Below are positions 48,238-58,920 of a stretch of DNA of 64,000 nt, piece by piece. Both the position numbers and the translations under genes were made by a program. The stretch is from Urophycis tenuis (taxonomy: Eukaryota; Chordata; Actinopteri; Gadiformes; Phycidae), in assembly GCA_036785325.1 (NCBI GenBank), contig JAXIVH010000012.1, positions 11,709,408 to 11,773,407 on the forward strand, given 5' to 3'. The notes below the pieces were generated by a model, which saw only the letters and a program-made list of their open reading frames with translations, made no database searches and was not told the origin of the DNA. The stretch's first letter is position 1; each line of letters opens with the position of its first letter.

Positions 48238-49740
48238 ACGTATGTGTATATACCATACCACACATACTCCTCAGAGACAACTACAGTCTCCAACGCCTGA
48301 GATCCCCATCTTGACGCCTGCCTGCTATGTTGTTGTAGGAGTTATTCTGCTTTCATTCTGACATCCAATTATCGCTTAGCCTCGGCTCCAGACAGCTGGC
48401 TGAAAGAGAAAAAAACATTACAAACGACAAACAAAACCATAACAACCCCCCCAAAAAATGTGTTTTTATATGAATGGGATTTGGATATATTCATTATACA
48501 GGATTCAAGCAATCATCTGTCGCGGAGGAGAAGGTTGTTTTCCCAGAGCCATACATTACAGCTGCCTCATTTGGTCTTGCCATTCACTTTGCTTTTTTTT
48601 TATTTTGAAGGTACGTTAAAAAAATGCCCAATTGGCTTTTTGACCAATCTCCGCGAACCCGAATACGTAAGGTCAACCATCTATGGTTAGATGTCTGTGC
48701 GGGTTTGCCCAGTATTATCAGGCCTTATTGTTTGAGACAGCTCGTCTCGGCTGTGGCCCAGACGGCTGTGATGAAACTTTTACTTTGACAGGAAAGCTAT
48801 TGAGTTGTCTATGCTTCACAAATAGTCGACAGAAGGCTTACAAACACTTGGGTGTTGATGGATATCGCTTGTGTGTTTATGTTGGGGAGTGTGTGTGTGT
48901 GTGTGAGTGTGTGTGTGTGCGTGCGTGTGCATGTGTGTGTGCGCGTGCGCAGACATGTGCGTCGTGGTAAGCCCTCTTCCAACACCCGCCACAAAAGTCC
49001 TTTCAAAGACAATGAGAGGTCTCCCGAAAAAAGTGTAGAAAATCACCAGGCTTGATTTGACCGACGGAGCAGCAAGCCCTCTTTTTTTGTAGCATGTTAA
49101 TTGCGGTTGACCTCAGGCAGCCAGTCAGCCAGTTAGCATAGAATAAGTGCTAAATCGCCAGAAACACATTTAAAGTGAGTCTTTCTGATCCTCAGAGTTT
49201 GTCATTGACAATTTGCTTATTCTCAGATTGAAGAAAAGCAACTGCTGCACTGCGTCTAAGGGCTTGGAGTGAGTTTGTTCTTTGTTTGTTGTCGTGTTCT
49301 GATGTGTGTGTGGACGGGCGGAGTTGATTCCACACGCGTTCTTTGTTAAGAGAGTAAACTGTGTCACGCTAGATGTGGGTTTTAAGAGCTAATTCACAAC
49401 GGGAGCGTTACTCTACTACTGACGTCATTATACCGTTTTTTTAATAGTTTCTGTTTACTTTTATAATTTTTTCGGGGTCTTGTTTAACTGATTTTTGTTT
49501 AGGTTTCTTTGTTCAATTGAGACGAGGAAACATGTCCTTCATGTTCTTATTCTGCCAACATGTGATAATATTTAACACCTAAAATAGGGGATTTCACTAT
49601 CATTTAAAACATTAACCTTAAAACATTACAATTACCTTTGTCTGTGCGTATGCTTGCGAAGGCTTTTATTTTGAAACTACGGTGGTATCTGAATGCTGAA
49701 AGAAAATTTATTTTACAACGGAGGCAAGCGCCGCCTGCCA
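48238..49740. other. Unique sequence downstream of the stop, no gene seen
   Basis: Mostly complex AT-rich sequence with a (GT)n/(GC)n tract at 48892-48956. Open frames are under 100 codons and match no family I recognise. Confidence 0.5.
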
Positions 49741-49744
49741 GCCT

Positions 49745-49790
<46 letters not shown>

Positions 49791-49974
49791 CCGAGCCTTG
49801 CTCATGGGCCGGAGGCGTTAACCCGTACCATTACTGCATGCTCTACGTACATTCCACGTGGTTGATGCCCAACGATGACCCTGTGTTATGTGTGGTATGC
49901 GATCAACCTGTGTCTCAGTGTGATCAACATCCCCATCCAGCCGTGTGTTGTTTTACTTTGGATAGCCCAAGCTC

Positions 49975-50155
49975 CACCCCTTCCATCCATCCCCAACCGC
50001 TCAACTCCACCCCCCCCCCCCCTTCCCTTCCCCCCCCGGCTCTATCCCCAGGGTCTGCCCTCTCCACCTCCATCACCACAATCACCACCTCCACTGTCAC
50101 CATCACCACCACCCCCACCACCACCACCACCACCACCACCAAGAAATCACCACCC
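49975..50155. repeat. C-runs and (CCA)n/(CACCAC)n
   Basis: A C-run near 50012-50023 and degenerate CCATCACCACC triplets to about 50145. Low complexity. Confidence 0.88.
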
Positions 50156-50960
50156 AAGAAATGGAATTAGCGTTCCACTCAACACCGGCCCCAGTTCTGT
50201 CCCGACCACCTTAGGTGGTTCCTGTAAAGGGCAACATTCCCGCACTCCGCCATTAGCATCCCAGGATGAATGTAGGATTCTCAGCCGAAACCTGAGCGAT
50301 GTTTACCCCTGCTCTCCCCGGCCCCGCGTCTGGTTTTGGTTTCTAATAGCAGCTTCTGCTCCTTCTTCCTCTTCTCCTTCTTCTTCTACTACTACTTGTT
50401 TCTATAACGGCGTCTGGCCCTCGCCGTCATCGACCGGCAGCGTCTAGACAAACGCCGCCGCCCTGGTTACAAGTCGCCTCATGCTGCGGGTTTTAGTTCT
50501 TACCTTGTCGATCTCGGTTCCTCACGCCCCCCCCCCCCCCTCTTGTATATATGTATATGCATTTTATTTTTTTGTAACGCCACTGTGGTGAGAGTGCGCA
50601 TTAAGATCAACGTAGGTCCTTCTCTTCAAGCTGCTACTAGAGACTATTGTATCCTCGCAGACCGTCAGATGTACCACCCCCATCGGTGCCCCACCCCGCC
50701 TCCCTCCCACGCACCCACTTGACCTCCCCACCCACAGACCCCCCCACCCCACCCCCCTGCGGCGGGTGGTGGCGACGGAGCGGCCGGGGGTCTCAATGAT
50801 CCTCCACCCCCCCCCCCCAGCACCACCTCACAGACAATATGTCCCTGTACAGAGCACTGTTCCATTTCCTGTATTCTCTTTAAAAAAAAAATGCAAACAA
50901 ACCCTTGTATTTCTCCTATACTATGTACAATACAAAAAGAAAAGTGAAATACACAAACCC

Positions 50961-51702
50961 GTGTGTGCTTTTTTTTGTGTGTTTACCGCGCATGGCCGCC
51001 TTCCTCTCTCGCTTTTTGTATCGACTCGATCCGTAAGCGTGGGAAACTGCGTGCCGTCCTGTGTGCTCCACGGTGCATTGTGTTCCGGTGGGGGGGGCTG
51101 AAGCGGGGGGTTCTGTTCTTCTGGTTCTGTTCACACCCCACTCCCGGAGCCCCGTTTGGATGTACCGCTAGGGCCGGATTCGTTTTTCCTTTTGACCGTT
51201 TGGATTATTTTCTGAATGGGGCCCGATGTATCGGATTTCAATGCGAATGGTGGGGTCCGTGTGGCCCGAACTCACCCGGGCGGCGAGCACAGGAGGAGAA
51301 CAATCACAAAGACAAACAAAAAGACATCATCGAGCGCAGCGGGAGACACACCCTGAAGGCCAACGAAGTCGGCGTTTTTCCGATTGAATTGAATTCGTCG
51401 GAACGGGCAGCGGACACCGGCGAATTTGTGACGACAAAGAGAAGGAAGTGCCGAACAGAAGCGCGGTGTCAGAGCCCAGAGTGGCCCAGGGTTTGGGATG
51501 TGAATGGCTTCACTGAAACGGGTTTCAATCAAAATGTCGGCGGGGTCAAGGGCTGATTTTGAGCTACATTCACTCACTCACATACACTCACTATCGTTCA
51601 CTTTCACGTATTTCCAGCATCCGTTCACCGGCTGCCTTCATAGGAGATTCTTCCAGAAGAGAGGACCTTTTGGTCTTTATTGGTCATTTTCAGTATTTTT
51701 TT
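50961..51702. other. Intergenic or UTR-like sequence, nothing recognised
   Basis: GC-moderate complex sequence. A 197-codon plus-strand frame (50963-51556) has no recognisable domain and no splice or start support. No repeat family is recognised until the SINE-like copy. Confidence 0.4.
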
Positions 51703-51916
51703 TTAGATATGGGTACGAAATTTGTTCTCTGCATTTGAGCCATCCTAGGGTATATAGGAGCTGTGGGGCTGCTATGTTCAGCAGCCCGGGGAGAAAGTTG
51801 GGGGTTCAGTGTCTTGCTCAAAGACACTTCAACACGCGGACAGTTGGAGGAGGGGACTCGAGGGGATCGAACCGCCGACCATACGACCAACTCTGTCCAC
51901 TGAGCTGCTGCCGACC
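51703..51916 (-). mobile_element. tRNA-derived SINE-like repeat, copy 3
   Basis: On the minus strand it begins GGTCGGCAGCAGCTCAGTGG, with the A box altered to CAGCTCAGTGG, and keeps a B box GGTTCGATCCCC. The body matches copy 1 to the end CAGAGAACAAATTTCGTACC. It is shorter in the middle of the head and diverged, consistent with an old insertion. Confidence 0.85.
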
Positions 51917-51995
51917 AGTAATGGGAGCGTTCACAGAGTGACTCCCAACCCGAGAAGAACGAACTTTGATCGACGAACGAACTTTGATCTACAAT

Positions 51996-52380
51996 CAGTA
52001 TGTTTACATGCAGCAAGAAATTCGAATTTCTGATCGGATCAGATAATGACATGCGTAACACCGGATCACTTGTCCGAGTATACATGCCGTTCAGAGAATC
52101 GGATTAACAGCCGGAGCATGGTCTGACTCTGGACGCTATGTGGCCCTGCGCGTGGGCAGAATGGCACTGCGCGTGGGCAGAATGCAAAATCCGATTCAGA
52201 TCCGATTGCTGAGTATACATGCCGTTAAAAGTCCGACTATGATCGAATTATCCAGGTGTAGTTTTCCGATTTTAGATGTCCGAAGTAGGGCGGATTAAGG
52301 TGTTTATATGCACTTAAAAAGTCTGAACGATGTCTTATACGATTAGAAATTCGAATTTCTTGCTGCATGTAAACGTACTG
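51996..52380. mobile_element. 385-bp MITE with long terminal inverted repeats
   Basis: The left end CAGTATGTTTACATGCAGCA, continuing AGAAATTCGAATTTCT, is inverted at the right end, 52340-52380 (AGAAATTCGAATTTCTTGCT followed by GCATGTAAACGTACTG), with one mismatch in about 36 bases. AAT flanks both ends (51993-51995 and 52381-52383), a possible 3-bp target-site duplication. Inside, GAGTATACATGCCGTT occurs twice (about 52076 and 52212). It has no coding capacity, so it is a nonautonomous DNA transposon. The superfamily is not assigned. Confidence 0.88.
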
Positions 52381-52383
52381 AAT

Positions 52384-52790
52384 GAAATTGCATGAACATC
52401 CGATGTGACGCATTGCAAATAACCAGACCTATCAGATTTAGGGCCACAATTCAAGTGTCCCAAAAGCCCATTTGATTTGGGCCGCTTTGGTTGCAGTGTA
52501 AACAGGGCCCAAAACTGAAAAGTAGTTAAAAAACTGTTTATATACCCAAACCGTTATATACTTAACGATTAAATCTATCAAATTTAGTCCTTTTTTAAAC
52601 ATTTGACAGGAGGGCGAGCAATAAACAATAAGTCAACAATCAAGCACCCTGCGGTCCTGACGTGCACACACCAAACCCTCGGCGAGTCCTTCACAACAAA
52701 CAACACACTTGCCGTTGCTGCACAACTTTTAACTGTTATGACACAACGTATCCCCCCCCCCCCCCTTTATATTAAATCGATTTTTTAACT
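52384..52790. other. Probable repeat-derived sequence, family unknown
   Basis: The stretch 52430-52515 ends CAGTGTAAACAGGGCCC, resembling the terminus of other fish DNA transposons, so the MITE may have landed in older repeat sequence. A C-run lies at 52751-52764. No gene is seen. Confidence 0.35.
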
Positions 52791-53980
52791 TTGAAAGAGA
52801 AGCGATTCAGACGTCGCCGTTTGTGCGCGCACGCCCCGCCTCGCGCCCCCGGCTGGCGCTAGCGGGGGCTTTGCCAGGGGATGCGTGCATTAAAGTGTAA
52901 TTGATTTTGAATGGAACGACAGCGCCCGGGCGGAGACGCAGAATAGCAAGAGTTATAGCCGCGGAAGAGGCGTCGCTCGCATTGTTCCTGACTGCGCGCG
53001 TGCACGTGTGCATGTGCCTGTGCCTGTGTGTGCGCACGTGCGCATTGTGCTGCCTCTTTCCAACAATGTTTGGAAATCGCCGCAACATAAACACATTTCG
53101 GGGGCGCTTCCATTGACAGCAACTGTTTTATCTTGTGTCTTTCCATTCACCAACTCACAACATATGTCTCGCTATGAAAGCGGCGTTGCCATCGAGCAGT
53201 GAGTCTCTTAGCAGAGGCTTTACTCAAAGAGACAGTGGGCTGTGCGTCAGTTCATTAGGAGCCTGCGAGGTGCTTCTGGTTCGAACCACCAGAGCCTCTC
53301 GCCCAGGGACGCCTTAAGACGGCCGCTACACTCTGCTGCCGCCCTCTGCAGTATTGCCGAGCTTTCGCTACACCAGCTTCCTCTGGAAAAGAAATGATTA
53401 AACCGGCACTTCACAGTGGCACATGAAGCACTTTGTGGCCAACAGGACATCTTAAACCCCTAAACCCAGGGGTGTCACGGCTCCTCTGGAGAGGACCGAG
53501 CCTTTTGTGTCAAACTCATCCCGGCCGTCCCCATAATTCCCTCTCCCCCTTGTGGATTCTTCCCAGTGTGCGTCCCCCCCCCCCCCCCCCCGGGATCGCC
53601 AGCCCGGTGTGGGTTTTTGGCCGCCTGCGTCGTGGGAGCCACGCCGCCATTGCTCAAACTTAAGGAACAGCACGCCGTCTTGTCAGAGAGGGTACTGCGC
53701 TGCGCTTGTGAGCAGAGCCGTGAGGGCGGGCGTTAATTTGAGCCAATCGGCGGGGGAGGAGGGCAGAGCGGGGGGGGGGGGGTGGAGTCCACGGTAACCC
53801 ACGGTAACCTGCGGTAACCCGCGGTGGTCGACGTGAGATCGGATTTTACTACTGGATCGCCCTTTGATCGCCCCGCTCTGCCTTTTTCCCCTTTCTCTCT
53901 CCGAAGAGGTCAAACTAATGAATTGAGGGTTTGAAAGAGCGGCCGTGAGATGCATTGCTCGTGACAGGCTGGCCTGAAGC

Positions 53981-54015
<35 letters not shown>

Positions 54016-54570
54016 GCGAGCAGAGAGGAGTGTCTTTCTTTCTCCGCTCCCTCGACGCTCACACACACACACACAAACACACACACAGTCCCCGCGAGAC
54101 ACTCGAGGGTATAAATTACATTTGAGATCCATTTGACGAGAACGCCGTGTGTACCTCCACGCCGGGCCCGTCTGGAGTGCAGATGAACCGGTTCACGTTG
54201 GGACAGTGTTTTATATTGAGCGCGTTCATTTTTTGAAATCCCTCGTGCCGCCGTCTTTATGGAGACGTGCGCACGCGCTGCTCAGAAACCTAAACAATTG
54301 CATCACATGGACTGCCACTCCTCATCCCTTCGATATGTGCTAGATTTGATTCCCACAGGCGGTGTGCTTCATAAGCAGTGGCTTGACCTCTGCGCTCCTC
54401 CTGCACCACTCCTCCACCAAATTCACCCCCGCCACCCCCCATCACACGCAAACACACAAGCCCCTACAGCGAGAACGGACTAGATATATGCCATATTTTA
54501 TTTATCATCCTCTCAACATGGTTCTTTCTCCTCGGCACGTGAAGTGAACCGAATTCAGCACTCGATTGCT
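52791..54570. other. Intergenic sequence, C/G runs and short microsatellites
   Basis: Contains a C-run at 53575-53591, a G-run at 53771-53781, tandem CGGTAACC words at 53791-53824, (GT)n at 53982-54013 and (CA)n at 54060-54087. The palindrome GGTTCGAACC near 53279 looks like a tRNA B box but has no tRNA around it. No gene is recognised. Confidence 0.45.
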
Positions 54571-54571
54571 T

Positions 54572-54572
54572 T

Positions 54573-54603
<31 letters not shown>

Positions 54604-54607
54604 TTTT
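54572..54607. repeat. (TTTA)n tetranucleotide repeat
   Basis: About 9 TTTA units. Confidence 0.95.
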
Positions 54608-54886
54608 TTACTTCAATATCTCGGAACATCTCCGAGGGATACAACTGAGCCTCTAACTTCTTTGCATAATAACCACCCCTCCGAAGAGGCTGTGTGGCAA
54701 GCCCCCCCTCCCCCCCCGGCTGCCAGCGCAGATGTAGAATGCGAGATGTAAAGGCGGATTCATCCTCCTCCTCCTCCTCTTCTTCTTCCCAACTCGCTGG
54801 CGTGGTTGACATCTGCCAACGACCGTGGCAAGAAAGTTGCAGGCGACGCGCGCAATCAAAAGGCGGAATGCTGCCGGCGTCTTCCG

Positions 54887-55163
54887 GGGCTGGGCTGGGC
54901 TGAGCTGAGCTGAGCTGAGCTGAGCTGAGCTGAGCTGAGCTGGGCTGGGCTGGGCTGAGCTGGGCTGGGCTGGGCTGGGCTGGGCTGAGCTGAGCTGAGC
55001 TGAGCTGGGCTGAGCTGAGCTGAGCTGAGCTGGGCTGGGCTGAGCTGGGCTGGGCTGGGCTGAGCTGAGCTGAGCTGGGCTGGGCTGGGCTGGGCTGGGC
55101 TGAGCTGGGCTGAGCTGAGCTGGGCTGGGCTGGGCTGAGCTGAGCTGAGCTGGGCTCGGCTCG
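54887..55163. repeat. GAGCT/GGGCT pentamer array, about 55 units
   Basis: A 5-bp tandem repeat in which GAGCT and GGGCT units alternate in irregular blocks. Every unit has GCT, and the GAGCT units create AGCT. The composition resembles the pentameric GAGCT-based repeats of mammalian immunoglobulin Smu switch DNA. No immunoglobulin sequence is nearby, so resemblance by chance of unit sequence is the simplest reading. AQPSSAQPS-type open frames on the minus strand are artefacts. Confidence 0.97.
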
Positions 55164-55464
55164 GCAGCAGTGTCTTGCGAGCACCTCGACACGAGGAGGA
55201 GATTGGAAGATTGGAAACCGAGCCAAGAAGACCGTGGCGCTGCCTTTACATGCCTCTGACTACCCAAGATTATAGGGCAGCGGTAAGTTTCATTCTGAGG
55301 ACAAAATGCCTGTCTTGAGGCCGTGTTCGGATAACCATACTTACCGTACTTAGTATACTTAGTTTGAGTACATAGGGTGTTCCAATTTCGATCGCAGCGA
55401 AAAAGAAGTGTACTGAAAGGACCTGGATGGTGCCTTCAAAACATACGCATAGTGTGCAACGGTG

Positions 55465-56024
55465 CAGGGGTCATCAACTACATTAGTCCGAGGGCCAGAT
55501 GTTTTGGTAAAATAAAATAAATTAACAAAATACTGTTCAGATTCAAGATGAATGGCGTGCTCCAATTCCTTTTGAGTTTGATTTGGGTGCTCTTCAGTCC
55601 AAGGTAGAACGTCTAAGAGGCAGTGTAGAGAAAGAAATCTCTGATAGCCGAGGTACTCCTTAATTAAAATGTCTTTATTACAAACATGACATGTCCTAAA
55701 ATAGACAACTTTAATGGCCACGCGTAGCGGCATGGGGCCTTCTTCAGGGCATGAAGAAGGCCTCGGAGTGCCTCTGCTATCAGAGATTTCTTTCTCTACA
55801 CTGCCTCTTAAATTAACAAAATATTATATATATATATATAGCCTTTGTCAGTGTTAACACTCACATTACATGTACGGCAGCAAGCCACTAGGGGGCGAAG
55901 GCGATATTTTAGCGATAATTTCCTCTTCACTATGCTATTCCTGAATTCAGAAATATTCTGGGGGCCGGATGGAAAGCTCTGGTGGGCCGGATGTGGCCTG
56001 GGGGCCGCCAGATGACATTCACTG
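55465..56024. mobile_element. hAT-like nonautonomous element nested in the outer element
   Basis: It begins CAGGGGTCATCAACTACATT, then CCGAGGGCCAGAT, and ends with GGGGGCCGGATGGAAAGCTC and GGCCGGATGTGGCCTGGGGG, then CCGCCAGATGACATTCACTG. This layout (GGGCCGGATGTGGCC then GGGCCGCCAG before the terminal inverted repeat) is familiar from hAT-type repeats of vertebrates. The right terminus has decayed relative to the left. It is itself split by a 276-bp insertion. Confidence 0.7.
55533..55823. mobile_element. Youngest nested insertion, hairpin-bearing, with 15-bp TSD
   Basis: TAAATTAACAAAATA occurs at 55518-55532 and again at 55809-55823, flanking 276 bp. The insert contains a perfect 34-bp inverted repeat, 55614-55647 against 55777-55810, beginning TAAGAGGCAGTGTAGAGAAA. 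The loop includes GTCTTTATTACAAACATGAC and GGCCTTCTTCAGGGCATGAA. A 15-bp duplication fits LINE-type retroposition better than a cut-and-paste transposon. No family is recognised. Confidence 0.7.
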
Positions 56025-56317
56025 GTGTACACTTTCCGTACTCAACGGCAGCCATCTTAGCTACGTAGCGGAAGACGTGGAGCCAGGCTGAGCCGTGCTC
56101 GGTTTGAAAATGGCTAGACGTCAACGCTGTCAATGGATTCACGTGTGTTGGGCGAGTGACGCGGCTGCGCAGCTGACAGTAATTTCCGGTAAGTGCACCA
56201 CAGAGTCTTGGATTTGGAACAACACTAACATCTGAAAATCTGCGCACTTAATGAGTGCGGATAGTGTACAACGTTTAAGTGTACTCATGAAGTATGGATA
56301 TCGGAACAAAGCCTTGG

Positions 56318-57459
56318 TGTTTGTGCTGTAAGAACACTTAGTTAGCCGATGAATATTGTTGTGATCAAATTTAATTGGATTGAATTGGAGTGTGTTGTGT
56401 TATGGTGGGTGGGCAGCGAGCATCACATGGTGTGTGTAGTACCTTGTGAAGAAGTAGGGTGTAATCAATACCCACAGATAAAAAAACAACCATGTGATAA
56501 ATCAAAGCACAGATGAAGATTAGATTTTAGGGGGAGATGGAGAAAGCCGAGCGCGATGGGCTGGAGACGAATGAGTCATATTCAGGCACTTATTCCTCCA
56601 CGTGGTTATCTTAGCACCGGATAAAAGTGATTAAGACACATTATCCAGTTAGTCATCGCGAAGGCAAGAATTTCCCAATTTCAAGAACAAAAAAAAAAAG
56701 AGAAAATGTTATTGTGGTTTCCGTCATTGTTCTGCGAGTGGCAGAGCATTTTGTGCGCCAATTATAATGGAGAAATCCTGTGTGCTGATTGCCCGCCCGA
56801 ATCCTGGATGCGAGCGGCAAGTCTATCAGTCATTACCAAGCGAGAGTAGTCTACCCAGGACTGAGAGAGAGAGATTAAAAGGGAAACGGAAATCGAAACT
56901 AACCCCCCCCCAACAAAAAAAAACCTATTCTAGTTGCTGCGTGGCAATTTGGTTTCCTGCTTTGTTTGCCAAAAACAGCGCTGTCGTTACTTACTTTCCT
57001 TCCGTGGAAGTTAAGTTGACTGAAAGGCGTCGGTGAGACGCCACCAAGTCAGCACAGTGTTTGTGGTGGAGGGGACCGCTAGGAGCACGGCGGTTCATCA
57101 CACGCCCAACTGCATCGGCCCTGTGTTGCCTCTCTCCACATGCTGATCCCTGGCCGGGCCGGTGGGATCTCCGGGCTCGTTGGAAAGGTGTCTACGAGGG
57201 AAGGTTCTGGTGACTTCCCCGTCCAGAAAGGCTGAACCGCCGTGGGGGAGTGTGGGAGATCGAACCCTAAGCCAAAGGCTTTTTAAGCAGAAGTACAAGG
57301 GGGTAAGGATGGACAGGTGGATAAATGGATGAACCGACGGACGCCGGCCCCTTCTGTTCTTTTCAATGGTGCTTTCTGGCTTTGTTCACTTTCCCTGAAC
57401 AAGGCCGAGTGCAATATCTGCAGTGAAAATCCTGTGTCATTCAGGACGTTTTGTATTCT
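56318..57459. other. Intergenic sequence, no feature recognised
   Basis: Complex sequence with short A- and C-runs (56687-56700 and 56903-56928) and no gene-like open frame longer than 90 codons. Confidence 0.5.
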
Positions 57460-57605
57460 CGTGGTTTCTTCCTTCTGATAATTAAAGGAGTTTTTCTTTT
57501 CTTGCTCTTTGGGGGTCCGTGGGTTTGGGGGGCGTCATCAAATATTGTCAGTGAAGCCCTTTGAGAGTGAAGGGCTCTGCAAATAAAATGTACTTTGAAA
57601 TGTAA
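57460..57605 (+). mobile_element. LINE 3'-tail fragment
   Basis: TTTCTTCCTTCTGATAATTA, AAAGGAGTTTTTCTTTTC, GGGGGTCCGTGGG, GTGAAGCCCTTTGAGAGTGA and AGGGCTCTGCAAATAAAATG occur in the order found at the 3' end of L2-type LINEs of fish. No coding part remains. Confidence 0.7.
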
Positions 57606-57795
57606 TGGCAGACGCACACAAAAACACAGACACACAGGGAAACATCGCTAAATTAGCATAAGCAGACCTGTGTGTGTGTGTGTGTGTGTGTCTGGCAGGC
57701 CCTGCAGGGAAGGGGGAGGTCCTCGGTGGGGGGTACAGCAATCTCGTCAGGCTTTGTTAGCGGCGAACACTGGGAGGCACTGACACTCCTCAGAC

Positions 57796-57904
<109 letters not shown>

Positions 57905-58064
57905 CCCCGCGAGTTCCCCCACATCACACTGGGTCTTCACGTGGGCCCTGACCTCTGCAGGGGAAGAAAACAAACCAATAAAAGGCAGGTCCCAACCCCT
58001 CCACAACACATAACCATGACAGTGATGTGTTTTTATGTTCAAGAGGCACCAGGAAGGTGATGGG

Positions 58065-58280
58065 AGGGAGGGGGGGGGGAGGGGGGGAGGGGGGGGGGGG
58101 GGTAATGCAAGTGAAGGATTTTGACTCACCCGCGAGTCTCCAGGCGCGGCCCGGGTTTTAAGATATGCCAGGTAAGACGCTCCGCGCAGTGTGAAATCAT
58201 TCAATAAGCCGAAGCTAAGAATCTCCTACGCTACATTGTGTGTTTCCCCCACCACCCCCCCCCCCCCCCCGTACTCTGGG
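58065..58280. repeat. G-rich tract and C-run
   Basis: G-runs with GGGA interruptions at 58065-58102 and a C-run at 58255-58270, with unique sequence between. Confidence 0.85.
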
Positions 58281-58489
58281 GCCGTCCATAGGGGGTCCTG
58301 GTAGAGAAGGCAGAACACCATCTCCAATTGTTCCCTTTGATGTGCCGCCGTTTACCTTCGCCCGGCGTCTTTACCGCCCATTTAAAAAATAAAAAAAACC
58401 CTCGGAGAAAGATGACTTTGTGACAGGGAGAAGGGGCTAAATAAAGCCCCCTGCTTTAAGTATGTTCTCCACACCTGCCTTTTTATCCG

Positions 58490-58920
58490 TCTATCTACCC
58501 GCCTTTATGTTTGTATCTGCCCTTCTGGCTGCCTGTTTATTCTGCTGCTGCCCTGTCTCTTATCTGTGACTGCCAATTCCTCTGTCTGCACATGTCTCTT
58601 TGTGCATATCTGTCTGTCTGTCTCTGTGTCTGTCTGCCTGTGTGTCCTCCTTTCTGTCTGCCTATTTGTCTCTGTGTCTGCCTTCTGTCTGCCTGTTTAT
58701 CTGTCTGTGTGTCTGTCTGCCTGTTTATCCTCCTGTCTTTCTGCCTCCTGTCCGCCTGTTTATCTGTCTGCGTGTCGGTCTGCCTGTTTATCCTCCTGTC
58801 TGTCTGCCTTCTGTCCGCCTGTTTATCTGTCTGTGTTTGTGTGTCTGCCTGTTTATCCTCCTGTCTGACTGCCTTCTGTCTGCCTGTTTGTCCTCCTGTT
58901 TGTCTGCCTGCCGGCAGGAT
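58490..58920. repeat. TCTG/CCTG-rich minisatellite with higher-order units
   Basis: About 430 bases of TCTGTCTGCC words. A unit of about 60 bases containing GCCTGTTTATCTGTCTG and GTTTATCCTCCTGTCTGTCT recurs several times (from about 58690, 58755 and 58817). Open frames of up to 149 codons (CLSVC or RQTDKQAD repeats) come from this period. Confidence 0.92.

Larger units (their letters stand above)
46648..50960 (+). other. tmem132e: Presumed 3' UTR and downstream DNA, 3' end not defined
   Basis: No new coding exon is seen. No AATAAA occurs between the stop and at least 52.6 kb. A weak AATACA variant at 50929-50934 follows unique-looking sequence (50560-50690 and 50830-50960) whose style fits a long neuronal 3' UTR. 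TGTATATA at 50544-50551 matches a Pumilio-type site. The stretch also holds the G-rich tract after the stop, (TTA)n at 47607-47640, the TACA array, (TG)n at 48890-48940 and 49747-49788, and CCA-rich sequence at 50060-50155. The UTR extent is a guess. Confidence 0.35.
55315..56317. mobile_element. Outer nonautonomous DNA transposon with inverted ends
   Basis: The left end TTGAGGCCGTGTTCGGATAA, continuing CCATACTTA, pairs with the right end AAGTATGGATATCGGAACAA, continuing AGCCTTGG. Internal GTACTTAG, GAGTACATAG and AGTGTACTCA words are typical of a fish MITE family with such ends. Its interior is interrupted by the hAT-like element at 55465-56024, so it is the oldest of three nested insertions. 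No target-site duplication was identified. Confidence 0.65.

Noticed and set aside
50963..51556. 197-codon plus-strand frame
   Set aside because: No recognisable motif, no start or splice context, and composition like the surrounding noncoding DNA.
53270..53300. Possible tRNA T-arm (GGTTCGAACC)
   Set aside because: The stem does not pair correctly around the loop and no D-arm or anticodon arm is found upstream.
54597..55267. 209- and 204-codon Ser/Ala/Gln/Pro-rich frames
   Set aside because: Generated by the GAGCT/GGGCT pentamer array.
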